Shown piece after piece: positions 27,214 to 36,887 of a DNA stretch of 64,000 nt. The notes under the pieces were generated by a model. That model saw only the letters and a program-made list of their open reading frames with translations, had not been told where the DNA came from and did no database searches. A program made the translations under genes and the position numbers. The DNA comes from Halorhabdus rudnickae (lineage in GTDB: Archaea; Halobacteriota; Halobacteria; Halobacteriales; Haloarculaceae): the NCBI RefSeq assembly GCF_900880625.1, contig NZ_CAAHFB010000006.1, positions 248,001 to 312,000 on the forward strand, given 5' to 3'. Numbering within the stretch: the stretch's first letter is position 1; each line of letters begins with the position of its first letter.

Positions 27214-28293
27214 TCACCTGTCGACGGGTACTGTCTCGCCCGTCTCGGCGGATTCGTAGATCGCATCGATGGCTCGCATGTCCAGGCAGCCGTGCTCGCC
27301 ATCCGGTCCGGGATCCCGACCCGACAGCAGGCACTCGGCGAAGTACGCGAACTCCTCTTCGAGCTGGTGGACCTGGCTGACGTCGATGTCGATCCGCTCG
27401 CCGTCGCGTCGGATCTCCAGGCCACGGTCCTCACGCTCGAAGAACGCCGGGTCGATGATGACCTGTCCATCCGTGCCGGTCACCCGGAGGAAGCTGTCGT
27501 GGTAGGCATTGTGGTTGGCCGTGAACAGCACGGGGACGTCACCTTCGAAGGTCGCCCGGACGGCGACCTGCTCTTCGACATCGGCAAACGCCTCGTGGGT
27601 CGACCCGATCGAAGCGGAGACTCGCTCGGGATCGGCGTCAAGCAGGAACCGCGTCGTGTTCAGCGGGTAGATCCCGATGTCCATCATCGCGCCGCCACCG
27701 GCGAGGTCGGGGTCCAGTCGCCACTGCTCGCCAGCGTCGCCCTCGAGTTCGGCGATCATCCGCTGGGACATGTTGCCCTGTACTTGCACGACTTCGCCGA
27801 TCGCACCCGCCTCGATCACTTCCTTGCTTCGCCTGACGACGGGATCGAGGTGCATCCGATAGCCGATCATCAGCGAGACGTCGGCCCGCTCACAGACCTC
27901 GACGAGTTGGGCCGCCCGTCGGGCGTCGGCTTCCATCGGCTTCTCACAGAGGACGTCTGTGCCGGTCGCGGCCGCCGTCTCGACGTACTCCAGGTGGGTC
28001 GCGTTCGGCGTACAGACGTAGACGGCGTCGTACTCGGTCTGGGCGACACCGTCGTGGAACTCCCCGGGCGTGAGGTGGGTCATGCCATGCTCGTCGGCGA
28101 GTGCCTCGGCACGTTCGGGATCGACGTCGACGATCACCGTCGGCTCGGTGTGGGCGGCGCGTTCGACCCCCGGTAGCGCCCACTCGCGGGTGAACCACCC
28201 GGCACCGATCAGCGCCAACCGGACCGTCCCCTCGAGGTCGTCAGTCTCCCAGTCCCGGCGGCCGAAGTCCTCGAAATGCTCGGTGAGATTCAC
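27214..28293 (-). CDS. D-xylose 1-dehydrogenase-like oxidoreductase (Gfo/Idh/MocA family)
   Basis: NAD(P)-dependent dehydrogenase of 359 residues. It has a Rossmann start ALIGAGWFTREWALPG, the catalytic CEKPMEAD (Lys of the EKP motif) and DIGIYPLNTTRFLLDADP, matching the haloarchaeal xylose dehydrogenase (Haloarcula/Haloferax Xdh) through much of its length including FGRRDWE near the N-terminus. That enzyme opens the oxidative pentose route xylose to 2-oxoglutarate. GTG at 28293 is the start. No other pentose gene is nearby, so the exact sugar is inferred. Confidence 0.85.
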   Translation of the reverse strand: MNLTEHFEDFGRRDWETDDLEGTVRLALIGAGWFTREWALPGVERAAHTEPTVIVDVDPERAEALADEHGMTHLTPGEFHDGVAQTEYDAVYVCTPNATHLEYVETAAATGTDVLCEKPMEADARRAAQLVEVCERADVSLMIGYRMHLDPVVRRSKEVIEAGAIGEVVQVQGNMSQRMIAELEGDAGEQWRLDPDLAGGGAMMDIGIYPLNTTRFLLDADPERVSASIGSTHEAFADVEEQVAVRATFEGDVPVLFTANHNAYHDSFLRVTGTDGQVIIDPAFFEREDRGLEIRRDGERIDIDVSQVHQLEEEFAYFAECLLSGRDPGPDGEHGCLDMRAIDAIYESAETGETVPVDR

Positions 28294-28297
28294 GCCG

Positions 28298-28543
28298 CTA
28301 TTTACGGCGTATCCGAGGAAATACGCTGTGGGTCCCGCAGGTGCGTGGTCGACGCGCCAGTCTCGGCTGGCGAAACGGACGGCGGATCGTCTTCAGCCCG
28401 GCGTCCGGACCGGTCTGGTCGCTTCCCGTCGGACGGCGCTCGGTGACGTGGTCGTGCAGTTCGAGTCCGTCGAGGCCAGCCATCCAATCGTCGCTGATCA
28501 CGCAGTCGATCGGCAGATCGCCGTCGTCCCACACAGACATCAA
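28298..28543 (-). pseudogene. relic of a response-regulator receiver domain
   Basis: A minus-strand frame in the 430-base gap reads IDCVISDDWMAGLDGLELHD, close to the phosphoacceptor region of receiver domains (CVVSDYxMPGMDGLEF). The N-terminal Asp pair and the later Thr and Lys are missing, and the text after it is not domain-like, so only a fragment remains. It sits between the divergent xylose dehydrogenase and MoxR genes. The rest of 28544-28723 shows no gene and probably holds the MoxR promoter. Confidence 0.4.
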
Positions 28544-28723
28544 CTACCGTGACCCACAAGTACGCCAGTCACATATATTGTGCCGTGTATCCATGGGACG
28601 CGCCCACAATCAACAGTCAGTCCCGCGAGTGCCGCGGCGAACGATCGGAGTCACGTCGGCCGACGAGAGGGCTAGGCGGGCGGACAGGGGCAGACACCAA
28701 CACGCCGTGGGTCGAGACGAACC

Positions 28724-29686
28724 ATGACGGGGACTGAACCGACCGCGGCAAGTCGGTCCCACGACGAGGCAGTCGAGGAGGTAGGGGAGACGGTCGGGCG
28801 CGTCATCGAGTCCGTCGGGGAGGTCATCGTCGGTCACCGCGAGGTCGTCGAACACATTCTCACGGCGATGCTCGGCCGGGGACACGTTCTCTTGGAGGAC
28901 GTCCCCGGTGTCGGCAAGACGATGCTCTCGCGGGCGATTGCGGCCTCCTTCGACAGTTCGTTCAAGCGCATCCAGTTCACGCCGGATCTGCTTCCCTCGG
29001 ACGTGACGGGGGCGAGCGTCTACAACCAGGAGACCGGGGCCTTCGAGTTTCGGCCCGGCCCTATCTTCGCCAACGTGGTGCTTGGCGACGAGATAAATCG
29101 GGCACCGCCGAAGACCCAGAGTGCGCTGCTTGAAGCAATGGAGGAAGAGCAGGTCACAGTCGACGGCAAGACACACGCGGTCCCACAGCCGTTCACCGTC
29201 ATTGCGACCCAGAACACCGTCGAGCGCGACCGAACCTACGATTTGCCGATGGCCGAACTCGACCGCTTCATGAAGAAACTCGAACTCGGCTACCCCGGGG
29301 AGGAGGAGGAAAGTGAGATGCTCGAACGGGTCGTCGGGAGACATCCGATCGAGGCGGTCGATCCGGTCGCGACGCTGTCGGACCTCGAGACGGCTCGGGA
29401 GGTGACCGCGAACGTGACCGTCGAGAAACCGATCCGGGAGTACGTGACCCGACTGGCGCGGTACACGCGCGAACACGCCGAACTCGGTGCGAGTCCGCGG
29501 GCGTCGTTGCTGTTGCTCCGGGCGGCCCAGGGCCGGGCTGTTCTCGAGGGACGTGGCTACGTCGTCCCCGACGACGTACAGATGGAGGCCGAAGTCGTCT
29601 TCCCCCATCGACTCCGTACGCGCCTCGACGAGACGACGGCTGCCGGACTGTTCGAGGAAATGATCGAGGCAGTCCCCGTCGAGTGA
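28724..29686 (+). CDS. MoxR-type AAA+ ATPase
   Basis: AAA+ chaperone-like ATPase of 320 residues with Walker A GVGKTM (about residue 64), FTPDLLPSDVTGASV, Walker B LGDEINRAPPKTQSALLEAM and sensor-I region VIATQNTVE. MoxR ATPases act with DUF58 and von Willebrand proteins to assemble or activate complexes. It is followed after three bases by DUF58 and then by a transglutaminase-type membrane protein, a classic MoxR operon order. Confidence 0.93.
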   Translation: MTGTEPTAASRSHDEAVEEVGETVGRVIESVGEVIVGHREVVEHILTAMLGRGHVLLEDVPGVGKTMLSRAIAASFDSSFKRIQFTPDLLPSDVTGASVYNQETGAFEFRPGPIFANVVLGDEINRAPPKTQSALLEAMEEEQVTVDGKTHAVPQPFTVIATQNTVERDRTYDLPMAELDRFMKKLELGYPGEEEESEMLERVVGRHPIEAVDPVATLSDLETAREVTANVTVEKPIREYVTRLARYTREHAELGASPRASLLLLRAAQGRAVLEGRGYVVPDDVQMEAEVVFPHRLRTRLDETTAAGLFEEMIEAVPVE

Positions 29687-29689
29687 TCC

Positions 29690-30715
29690 ATGCGACTGAC
29701 TCGACGCGGGTGGGCGGTGGTCGGGGCGGCCCTCGCCACCGTTCTCGTGGCGTGGGTGTTCGGGAGTCGGGCGCTGAACGCCGTCGCCGTCACGGCGGTG
29801 ATCGCCCTCGCGGTCGGCGCCGTCCAGCTTCGGCTGGCCGATCGCCCCTCGATCGAGCGCTCGACGCCCGCGCCCGGGTTCCCGGCTGAGACCCGGACCG
29901 TCACGCTCGCCGCGAGCGGCACCCGTGGAACGATCGTCCACGTGACGGACGATCTCTCGGACGGGCTGGGGGCGGCCGGAAACGACTTCGAGGGGACGCT
30001 GCCGGTCGAGATAGCCTACGAACTGACGCTGGCAGAGCGGGGCCGACACACGGTTGGCCCGGCGACGATTCGACTGCGCGATGCACTCGGTCTCTTCGAG
30101 CGAGCGGAGCGCCTCGAGGAGCGGACGTCGGTGCTCGTCTATCCGTCCGTCTCCGACGTCTCCGGGTCGGAAACGCTGTCGGCGATCGTCCAGAAAGCCC
30201 GGACGTCGGAGCGACAGGAGATCGACCGGCTCCGGGAGTACGTGCCGGGCGATCCGCTGCGCGACATCGCCTGGAAGGCCAGTGCCAAGCGGCTACCGGA
30301 GTTCGTCGTCGTCGAGTTCGCCGGCCAGGAGTCGACCGGTACCGTCGAACTCACGGTTTCTGCGACCCGCGAGCGGATCGACGATGCCGCGGGCGCCGCC
30401 GCCAGCATCGCCCTGTTTCTCTTGGAGATGGGGCTGGACGTCGGAGTGACGGCTCCTGACGGACACCTCGATGCGGGCAGCGGCCGGCCCCACCGCGGTG
30501 ACGTGCTCAGGTTGCTGGCCGAGACCGGGCCGGGAACGCTCGACGAGCGCACCTGGGACGACGCTGATGTCCGGATCGTCGGTGAGGACGACGCCGTTAC
30601 CGTCGATACCGCGGACCGAACGCTCGCTTTCGAGACCATCCGGACGGGCGAGCGGGCGATCGACCTCCCGGCACGGTCGGGCGGACCGGACCGGACGGAG
30701 GTGTCCGCCGCGTGA
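29690..30715 (+). CDS. DUF58 domain protein
   Basis: Protein of 341 residues: two N-terminal membrane helices (about 9-26 and 30-46), a beta-rich extracytoplasmic or lumenal segment, and the DUF58 core with IDRLREYVPGDPLRDIAWKA (about 181-200), the family hallmark. It probably acts with MoxR and the transglutaminase-like protein in surface or secreted-protein processing. Its stop overlaps the following GTG start. Confidence 0.9.
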   Translation: MRLTRRGWAVVGAALATVLVAWVFGSRALNAVAVTAVIALAVGAVQLRLADRPSIERSTPAPGFPAETRTVTLAASGTRGTIVHVTDDLSDGLGAAGNDFEGTLPVEIAYELTLAERGRHTVGPATIRLRDALGLFERAERLEERTSVLVYPSVSDVSGSETLSAIVQKARTSERQEIDRLREYVPGDPLRDIAWKASAKRLPEFVVVEFAGQESTGTVELTVSATRERIDDAAGAAASIALFLLEMGLDVGVTAPDGHLDAGSGRPHRGDVLRLLAETGPGTLDERTWDDADVRIVGEDDAVTVDTADRTLAFETIRTGERAIDLPARSGGPDRTEVSAA

Positions 30716-32931
30716 GGATGGACGAGGGGCGTGTCGGTACGGTATTCGAGCGCGTGTCCGTGCCCGCGCCGCTTCGAGTGCTGGCATTGGGGGCCACGCT
30801 GTTAGTGATCGGCTCGTTCGTCGGCGTTCTCTATCACGTAGTCGACGTGATCAGCGATCCCCGGACGTTCCTGACGATCGTCGCGCTGACGTTCGTGGGG
30901 ACGACGGTGCTCGCCCGGTATCTGACTGACCGGGTGGCAGTCGTGCTGGCGGCGCTCCTGCTGGTCGGCGGACTGGGCTGGTATATCACCGGGCTGCCCC
31001 GCGTCGGCTTTGAGCTGTGGCCCCACGTCCGCTACACCATTGCCCTGCTGACGGGTCAGTCCGTGCTGGCGATCGTCAACCTCCAGACGTGGGTGCTCGC
31101 AGTGACGCCGGCTCCCGTGTTCCTGACGTGGTATCTCGCTGTCAGGCGTCGCTACGTCGCCGGCGCTGGCGTCGGCGGCACGACGACCCTGTTTTTCGTC
31201 CTGACAGGCGATGCCGGGCCAGAATTGGCACTGCTCGGGGTCGTCGGCGTGGTCGCGCTCGTCGGCGTCGGCGAACTCGATCGACTCGAGGCGTCGGTCG
31301 GCGACGCCGACATCGTCGCGACGGTCGTGGCCCTGGTCATCCTCACGTCGGCGACAATCACGCTCGTTCCGACCGGGATGGGGTACACGTTCTCGCCCGA
31401 TACCGGTCTCAACAAGCCGGGGTTTGGCGAATCCGGAACGGCCGACACGATCGAGGGCAACCTGCTCGAAGCCGACTCCGAATTCCAGATTCTCGGGAGT
31501 CTCGAACTCTCCTCGTCGGTCCGCTATCGTGTCCGGAGCAACGAATCCGAATACTGGCGGGTCGGCGCCTACGACCTCTACACTGGCGATGGATGGATCC
31601 GGCAGGGATCGACCGGGTCGCTTGACCGTCGGCTCGGAACGCCGGCCGGCCGGGATCGCGTCGTCGAGCAGACCTACCGGCCGTTGACGGAGATCCGGAC
31701 GATGCCGGCTGTCTGGCGGCCGCGGGCCGTGACTGGCTTGCCTGCGGAGTCCGCACGCGCTACCAGCCTGGGCGGGTTGCGACCGTCACGGACGCTTGCG
31801 CCCAACGAGACCTACCGCGTCGAGAGCGCCGTCCCGGTCGCGACGCTGCCGGAACTTCGGGCCGCCCAGCAGGACTACCCGGCGACGATCGCGGACCGGT
31901 ACCTCCAGTTGCCGGATAGTACACCCGACAGAGTCGGTGCCCGGACCGGGCGGCTGACCGCCAACGCCGACAACCCCTACGACACGGCACGGGTGATCGA
32001 AGACTGGCTGGAATCCAACCGGGAGTATTCACTGAACGTTTCCCAGCCGTCGGGTGACGTGGCCGATGCGTTCCTCTTCGAGATGGAGCGGGGCTACTGT
32101 ACGTACTACGCGACGACGATGACGGTTATGTTGCGGAGCCAGGGCATCCCGGCACGCATGGTCGTCGGATACGGGCCGGGCCAGCGCGTCAGCGAGAACG
32201 AGTGGGTCGTCCGCGGGCACGACGCCCACGCCTGGGTCGAGGTGTACTTTACGGACATCGGGTGGGTCCGATTCGATCCGACGCCGTCGGGGCCGCGGGA
32301 CTCGGTCAGACAGACCGATCTGGAGACCGCCCGCGAGAGCGGGGGCGCGAACGTCGACACCAACGACAGTCAGCGCGGCGAGTGGACGCCGACGCCGACG
32401 ACTGAGGGTGACGAACCGGACGCAGCCAACGGGACCAGTCAGTTCGTCACGCCGATGGTTCAGGGCGAACAGGTGCCGGTGGACGTCACCCTGACGCCGA
32501 ACGGCGAATCATCGGGCCAGTCCGGTTCGGGAACGGACACCCGGACGGAGACGGGCATCACGACCGTCGGGTTGCCGACGGCCCAACAGGCAACGCTGGG
32601 GCTGCTTGCCTTGTTGGGGATCGTCGGCATGGCACACCGAACCGGGGTGAGTCGGCGGGCCTATCGGGCCGTCTGGCTGCGCTGGCAACCCCGGGGAGAC
32701 CCCGAAACAGACGTCGAACGCGCCTCCGAGCGACTGTCTGCGTTGCTGGCACGCCGACATCGACCACGCCGACAGGGTGAGACTGTCCGGACGTACCTCG
32801 ACGCGGTTGACGCCGACGACCGTGCCCGGCGCGTCGCAGCCATCCGGGAACGAGCCATATACGGTGGGACGGTCAGCGAGGCGGCGGCCGAGGAAGCCGT
32901 CGAACTGGTCGACGAACTCGCCAGGGAGTGA
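30712..32931 (+). CDS. TgpA-type transglutaminase-like membrane protein
   Basis: Protein of 739 residues: N-terminal helices (about 20-215), an external transglutaminase/protease-like domain, one later helix (about 625-645) and a cytoplasmic DUF4129-like tail. The catalytic triad is visible: Cys in GYCTYYATTM, His in GHDAHAWVEVYF and Asp in RFDPTPSG. These proteins are predicted to hydrolyse or cross-link peptides outside the membrane. Start is GTG 30712 (overlapping the DUF58 stop) or ATG 30718. Confidence 0.9.
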   Translation: MRMDEGRVGTVFERVSVPAPLRVLALGATLLVIGSFVGVLYHVVDVISDPRTFLTIVALTFVGTTVLARYLTDRVAVVLAALLLVGGLGWYITGLPRVGFELWPHVRYTIALLTGQSVLAIVNLQTWVLAVTPAPVFLTWYLAVRRRYVAGAGVGGTTTLFFVLTGDAGPELALLGVVGVVALVGVGELDRLEASVGDADIVATVVALVILTSATITLVPTGMGYTFSPDTGLNKPGFGESGTADTIEGNLLEADSEFQILGSLELSSSVRYRVRSNESEYWRVGAYDLYTGDGWIRQGSTGSLDRRLGTPAGRDRVVEQTYRPLTEIRTMPAVWRPRAVTGLPAESARATSLGGLRPSRTLAPNETYRVESAVPVATLPELRAAQQDYPATIADRYLQLPDSTPDRVGARTGRLTANADNPYDTARVIEDWLESNREYSLNVSQPSGDVADAFLFEMERGYCTYYATTMTVMLRSQGIPARMVVGYGPGQRVSENEWVVRGHDAHAWVEVYFTDIGWVRFDPTPSGPRDSVRQTDLETARESGGANVDTNDSQRGEWTPTPTTEGDEPDAANGTSQFVTPMVQGEQVPVDVTLTPNGESSGQSGSGTDTRTETGITTVGLPTAQQATLGLLALLGIVGMAHRTGVSRRAYRAVWLRWQPRGDPETDVERASERLSALLARRHRPRRQGETVRTYLDAVDADDRARRVAAIRERAIYGGTVSEAAAEEAVELVDELARE

Positions 32932-33051
32932 CGGGGACGCCGTCGCGTAGCTATCAGAGAAGAACTATTTCGACGTACGTCCCGTGAGAACGTCAGTCAA
33001 GCGGGCGCTGGCGGTCGCTTTTCGGTAGTAGCGTGGCAAATCCCGACAGTG

Positions 33052-33059
33052 TTTAATAG
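33052..33059 (+). promoter_or_regulatory. TATA box candidate for aIF1
   Basis: TTTAATAG lies 25-32 bases before ATG 33084, fitting a leaderless transcript. Confidence 0.5.
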
Positions 33060-33377
<318 letters not shown>

Positions 33378-33793
33378 CTCCCTGCTGTCGGGGCGCGCCG
33401 CGAGTCCCGCCGGTAGCTTCGTGCTTTTCTCGTCACGAAAGATCGACGGTCGAAACCCCGCTGAACAGGGGCGACTGACTACCGTTACGATCGAGAATCG
33501 ACCGCTGAGGACACGAATCGGGACCGATAGTCGGAGCTATCGGGCCGGCTGTGTCCTGGGGGCTCGCCCAGGAGAATCGACGGTGGCTCGGATGAGCTTC
33601 TCATCAGAAGGGGCTCAGTGGGGGTAACTGCTCGTCATCGCCACCGTCAGGGTGTAGCGGACCGATCCTGAAAAATACACGTATTCTCCGTGCGACCGAG
33701 AGATCGACTAGATCCGACGCAGCACTCTCAGATATTCAAGAGGCCATGACTTTAAATGAGGGGAAGACGAACGTCAGACTAGAGGAGCCTGGA
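33378..33793. other. 416-base gene-free stretch
   Basis: No coding frame of quality. It includes the three-hairpin block described separately and an AT-rich end (33665-33770) that may hold the promoter of the following gene. Confidence 0.5.
33524..33605. repeat. three consecutive perfect hairpins
   Basis: CCGATAG-TCGGAG-CTATCGG (33524-33543), TCCTGGG-GGCTCG-CCCAGGA-like (33554-33573) and GATGAG-CTT-CTCATC (33591-33605). Three short perfect stems within 82 bases of non-coding sequence suggest a structured RNA element. Confidence 0.4.
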
Positions 33794-34345
33794 ATGACGG
33801 ACGATCCACGCAAGGACACGCAGTCTTGGACAGCGGCGACGAGCGCACGCGAACGGGTCCAGTCGGTCGCGGAGACGCTTCGTGAACCGCGCTCGACTAA
33901 CTGGATCAGCGAGCAGGCGGACGTTGCCTGGAGCACAGCAAACGAGGCGCTCGAAGATCTGCTCGAACAGGGTCGACTCCAGCGGATCGACAGCGACGAC
34001 GCAACCCGGTATCAGCCGGATCGGACACAGTTGTTCTTCGACGAGATCCGGACGCTGATCGAGGAGAACACGCGCGAGGAACTCCGGAGTGAACTGGCGA
34101 CCATCACCGCCGAGATCGAAGACTGGCAGAAAGCCTACGACGTGGACTCCTGGGAAGGGTTAGAGCAGACCCTCGCCGACGACGCGCTGTCGAGTGCCGA
34201 GATCAGCGAACGGCGCGATGTCATCTCGTTCTGGCAGGAGAACGAGGCAGATCGAAAGATCCTCAAACACGCCCTGGCGCTGTATGCCGACGTCGAAGCG
34301 TCCCGCGAGGGGATGCGATCCATGGCCGAGCGAGCGAGGAGTTAA
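33794..34345 (+). CDS. winged-helix protein (DUF7342-like), possible antitoxin
   Basis: Protein of 183 residues from ATG 33794. Residues about 15-75 form a winged helix (RSTNWISEQADVAWSTANEA as the HTH, then RLQRIDSDDATRYQPD as the wing). The rest is helical and charged. It resembles a haloarchaeal family I recall as DUF7342. The following gene starts 6 bases after its stop and has toxin-like features, so an antitoxin/autorepressor role is proposed. An ATG 48 bases upstream is an alternative start. Confidence 0.65.
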   Translation: MTDDPRKDTQSWTAATSARERVQSVAETLREPRSTNWISEQADVAWSTANEALEDLLEQGRLQRIDSDDATRYQPDRTQLFFDEIRTLIEENTREELRSELATITAEIEDWQKAYDVDSWEGLEQTLADDALSSAEISERRDVISFWQENEADRKILKHALALYADVEASREGMRSMAERARS

Positions 34346-34351
34346 CGTTCG

Positions 34352-34840
34352 ATGCTGTTTCTCGCCGGCCGGGATCGTTACACGCAACGAACGCTACTCC
34401 GGAGGGTCCACGACAGGCTTTCGAAACATGCCGGCTGTGAGAGCGTTCGATATAGCCCATCTCGGCGACGACCGCGTTACGTACTTGCCGACGTCAAGAC
34501 GGCGGTGTTCTTCGGCGATTCCTACGATCCCGGGACCGCACGGCTGGAAATACGATTCTGGTATCCCCGCGACGTCGACTATGCCTTCTATCGTCTGAAC
34601 TGGATCGAACCCGAGCGAGATCTTATGCTCGGATTCCACCGGGACGCCGACCATTCCGATCTCGGACCGTGTCACGTCCAGGTTGACTACGAGGGGACGA
34701 CGGTCGATCGCCACGCGGCCGATTTTCTCGACGTACATCCACTGTCTGTCCTCGAAGACCGCCTCACGCAACTTCCGGTCGTGCTTTCGGCTGTTCGATG
34801 GGAAGACAATCAGCCTTCACTTCCAGAATCGCCCGTCTGA
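34352..34840 (+). CDS. unknown protein, possible TumE/DUF6516-like toxin
   Basis: Protein of 162 residues with a basic N-terminus (KHAGCESVRYSPSRRRPRY) followed by alternating strands: ARLEIRFWYPRDVDYAFYRL and DLGPCHVQVDYEGTTVDRH. The beta-strand pattern with aromatic and His residues recalls DUF6516 (TumE) proteins, which pair with HTH antitoxins in archaea. Similarity is by eye only. It is co-oriented and tightly spaced with the HTH gene upstream. Confidence 0.5.
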   Translation: MLFLAGRDRYTQRTLLRRVHDRLSKHAGCESVRYSPSRRRPRYVLADVKTAVFFGDSYDPGTARLEIRFWYPRDVDYAFYRLNWIEPERDLMLGFHRDADHSDLGPCHVQVDYEGTTVDRHAADFLDVHPLSVLEDRLTQLPVVLSAVRWEDNQPSLPESPV

Positions 34841-34877
34841 GACGGGGCCTGTATATTCCAACGTCTCGACTTTCGAC

Positions 34878-36119
34878 TCAGGCCGCCCAGTCGGCGTTCT
34901 CCCGGTGGTCCGCTGCCACGGTCTCGATACCCGCCGGATCCAGCACGCCACGGTCGGTGGCGATCGCGTCAATCACGTCCGGCGGCGTCACGTCGAACAG
35001 CGGCGAGCAGACCGACAGATCGCTCGGGCCATCGTAGACCGTCTCGGGGCCGGCTGACTCGATCACAAGGTCGCCATTGGGGCTGACCTTATCGGCGGCC
35101 GCGACGACGAGAAATTCGATACCGTCGTGGGCAGCAGCGAGCGCGGCTGCCCGCGTGCCGACCTTGTTGAGGACGGCCCCGTCGGGACGGATCGCGTCGG
35201 CACCGACGAGGACGGCCTCGGCGCCCCACTCGTGGATCGCCCACGCGAGACCCGCGTCGCTCGACAGCGTCACGTCGGTTTCCCCAGCCAGTGACTCGGC
35301 GACGGCGACCCCCTCTCGACCGGGACGGGACTCGGCGATCAGGACCGCGTCGGGTTCGACCCGTTCGAGTGTCGCGCGGACGGTACCCGATCGAGAGAGC
35401 GTCGCGATCCGTTCCGGGAGGCGGTCGGCAACGGCGCTCACGGCCGCCTCGTCGGCCGAGAGCCCCTCGGCGATGACTTCGCGGGCGTACTGCTCGATGC
35501 GTTCCGGCGTGTGTTGTGCCCTCGTCATCACCCGGTTGATGCGGTTCGTGACGACCGGCATCGAGGGGCGCACGTCGCGGAGTTCCCGGGCGATATCGGC
35601 GACGCCGGACCAGTCGCCGTCCGGTCCCCACGCGGCCAGTCCTGCCTCGTCGCGCAACACTTCCAGCGCCCGGACGGATAGCCATGCCGAGCCGTGTTCG
35701 CGATCCTCCCCGACGGTCTCGACAGTCGGTCGCACGCGATCGTACGAACCCCAGAGGTCCGGAACGGTCTCCCGACGGAGGATCTCGGTGGGATGGGTCC
35801 ACTCGAACTCGCTGGTCTCCCAATCGACCTCAACCTCGCGGTGCTCGCTTTCGAAGAGGTACGGATGGACGACCCAGTGTGTCCCGCGTTCGTCGTCGAC
35901 GACGTCGAAGGCCTCGCCACGCCGTCGGAGTGTGACGGCCTCTGCCAGTCCGGTTTCCTCGGCGATTTCTTCTCGGGCGGCGGCGTCGGGATCGCCCTCG
36001 GCGTGGCCGGCGACGGCTCCCCACTGCCCGCGGTAGGAGCCCACCGCCTCGCTACGGCGTAACAGCAGCACTTCGGCGTCGTGCCGGAGGAAGCAGGTGA
36101 CGACGTCGGTCTTCTCCAT
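34878..36119 (-). CDS. Nudix hydrolase fused to an eIF2B-alpha/ribose-1,5-bisphosphate isomerase-like domain
   Basis: Two-domain protein of 413 residues from ATG 36119. The N-terminal ~150 residues contain a Nudix box (AGHAEGDPDAAAREEIAEET then GL) and should hydrolyse a nucleoside diphosphate derivative. The C-terminal ~260 residues match eIF2B alpha/beta/delta and related sugar-phosphate isomerases (LIAESRPGREGVAVAE, VLVGADAIRPDGAVLNKVGT, VVAAADKVSP). In archaea the latter family includes ribose-1,5-bisphosphate isomerase of AMP salvage, so the fusion may act on nucleotide-derived sugars. A translation role is less likely. Confidence 0.85.
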   Translation of the reverse strand: MEKTDVVTCFLRHDAEVLLLRRSEAVGSYRGQWGAVAGHAEGDPDAAAREEIAEETGLAEAVTLRRRGEAFDVVDDERGTHWVVHPYLFESEHREVEVDWETSEFEWTHPTEILRRETVPDLWGSYDRVRPTVETVGEDREHGSAWLSVRALEVLRDEAGLAAWGPDGDWSGVADIARELRDVRPSMPVVTNRINRVMTRAQHTPERIEQYAREVIAEGLSADEAAVSAVADRLPERIATLSRSGTVRATLERVEPDAVLIAESRPGREGVAVAESLAGETDVTLSSDAGLAWAIHEWGAEAVLVGADAIRPDGAVLNKVGTRAAALAAAHDGIEFLVVAAADKVSPNGDLVIESAGPETVYDGPSDLSVCSPLFDVTPPDVIDAIATDRGVLDPAGIETVAADHRENADWAA

Positions 36120-36219
36120 GACAGCGGGTTGGGGGCGGGTCCCAAAGAAGGTACGGCGCGGAGACCCGACAGTCGGGAGTGACACGGGAATTAAGGCCGT
36201 CCGTCCACGACGGCGCGAC

Positions 36220-36714
36220 ATGGACGTCGCCATCGTCAGTGATTCACACGTCCCGACCAGGGAACCCGGGATACCGGACTGGGCGCTCGAACGCATGCGA
36301 GGTGCGGACCACGTCATCCACGCCGGTGACTTCGACTCCTCGAAGGCGCTCGCGGACGTCCGCGGCGCCGCCAAGCGTCTGACGGCCGTCGCTGGCAACA
36401 TGGACCCGCGAGCGCTGGGCTTGCCGACGGTCGAGACCGTGACGCTGGGCGGCGTCAAGTTCGTCGTCACGCACGGAACGGGTTCGCGTCAGGATTACGA
36501 ACCCCGAGTCGCTGGGATCGTCGCCGAACACGCGGGTGAAGGGCCGACAGTCGGCGTCGCCGGTCACACCCACGAACTGCTGGACGAGGTCGTCGACGGC
36601 GTGCGCCTGCTCAACCCCGGGAGCGTCACGGGCGCGTCCCCGGCAACGGAGGCGACCATGTTACTCGCCGAAGTCGCCGACAGCGAGATCGATGTGACCG
36701 TCCATCGAGGATAG
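36220..36714 (+). CDS. YfcE/MJ0936-type metallophosphoesterase
   Basis: Calcineurin-like phosphoesterase of 164 residues. Metal ligands are seen in order: DSH (8-10), GDFDSS, GNMD, THGTG and GHTHE. Length and motifs fit the YfcE/MJ0936 family, which hydrolyses phosphodiesters such as cyclic nucleotides. The open frame extends upstream to 36097, but ATG 36220 puts MDVAIVSDSH at the N-terminus. It is divergent from the Nudix fusion gene. Confidence 0.9.
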   Translation: MDVAIVSDSHVPTREPGIPDWALERMRGADHVIHAGDFDSSKALADVRGAAKRLTAVAGNMDPRALGLPTVETVTLGGVKFVVTHGTGSRQDYEPRVAGIVAEHAGEGPTVGVAGHTHELLDEVVDGVRLLNPGSVTGASPATEATMLLAEVADSEIDVTVHRG

Positions 36715-36754
36715 TGAGACCGAGCGGAGCGAGGTCTCATTGAAAGTGAACGGT

Positions 36755-36815
36755 GAGCGTAGCGAGCCGTGAACAGCGAGGCCGACCGCAGGGAGGCCTC
36801 GACACAGGCGAGCGG
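36755..36815 (+). repeat. 61-base direct repeat, copy 1
   Basis: Starts GAGCGTAGCGAGCCGTGAAC and ends ACACAGGCGAGCGG. Identical to 36888-36948, 133 bases later. Contains nested GAGGCC/GGCCTC inverted pairs. Confidence 0.9.
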
Positions 36816-36887
36816 TGAGTGAAACGAACCGCGAGAAGTGAGACCGAGCAAAGCGAGCCCTCGGTATCTCGAACGGCGAAGCCGTGA

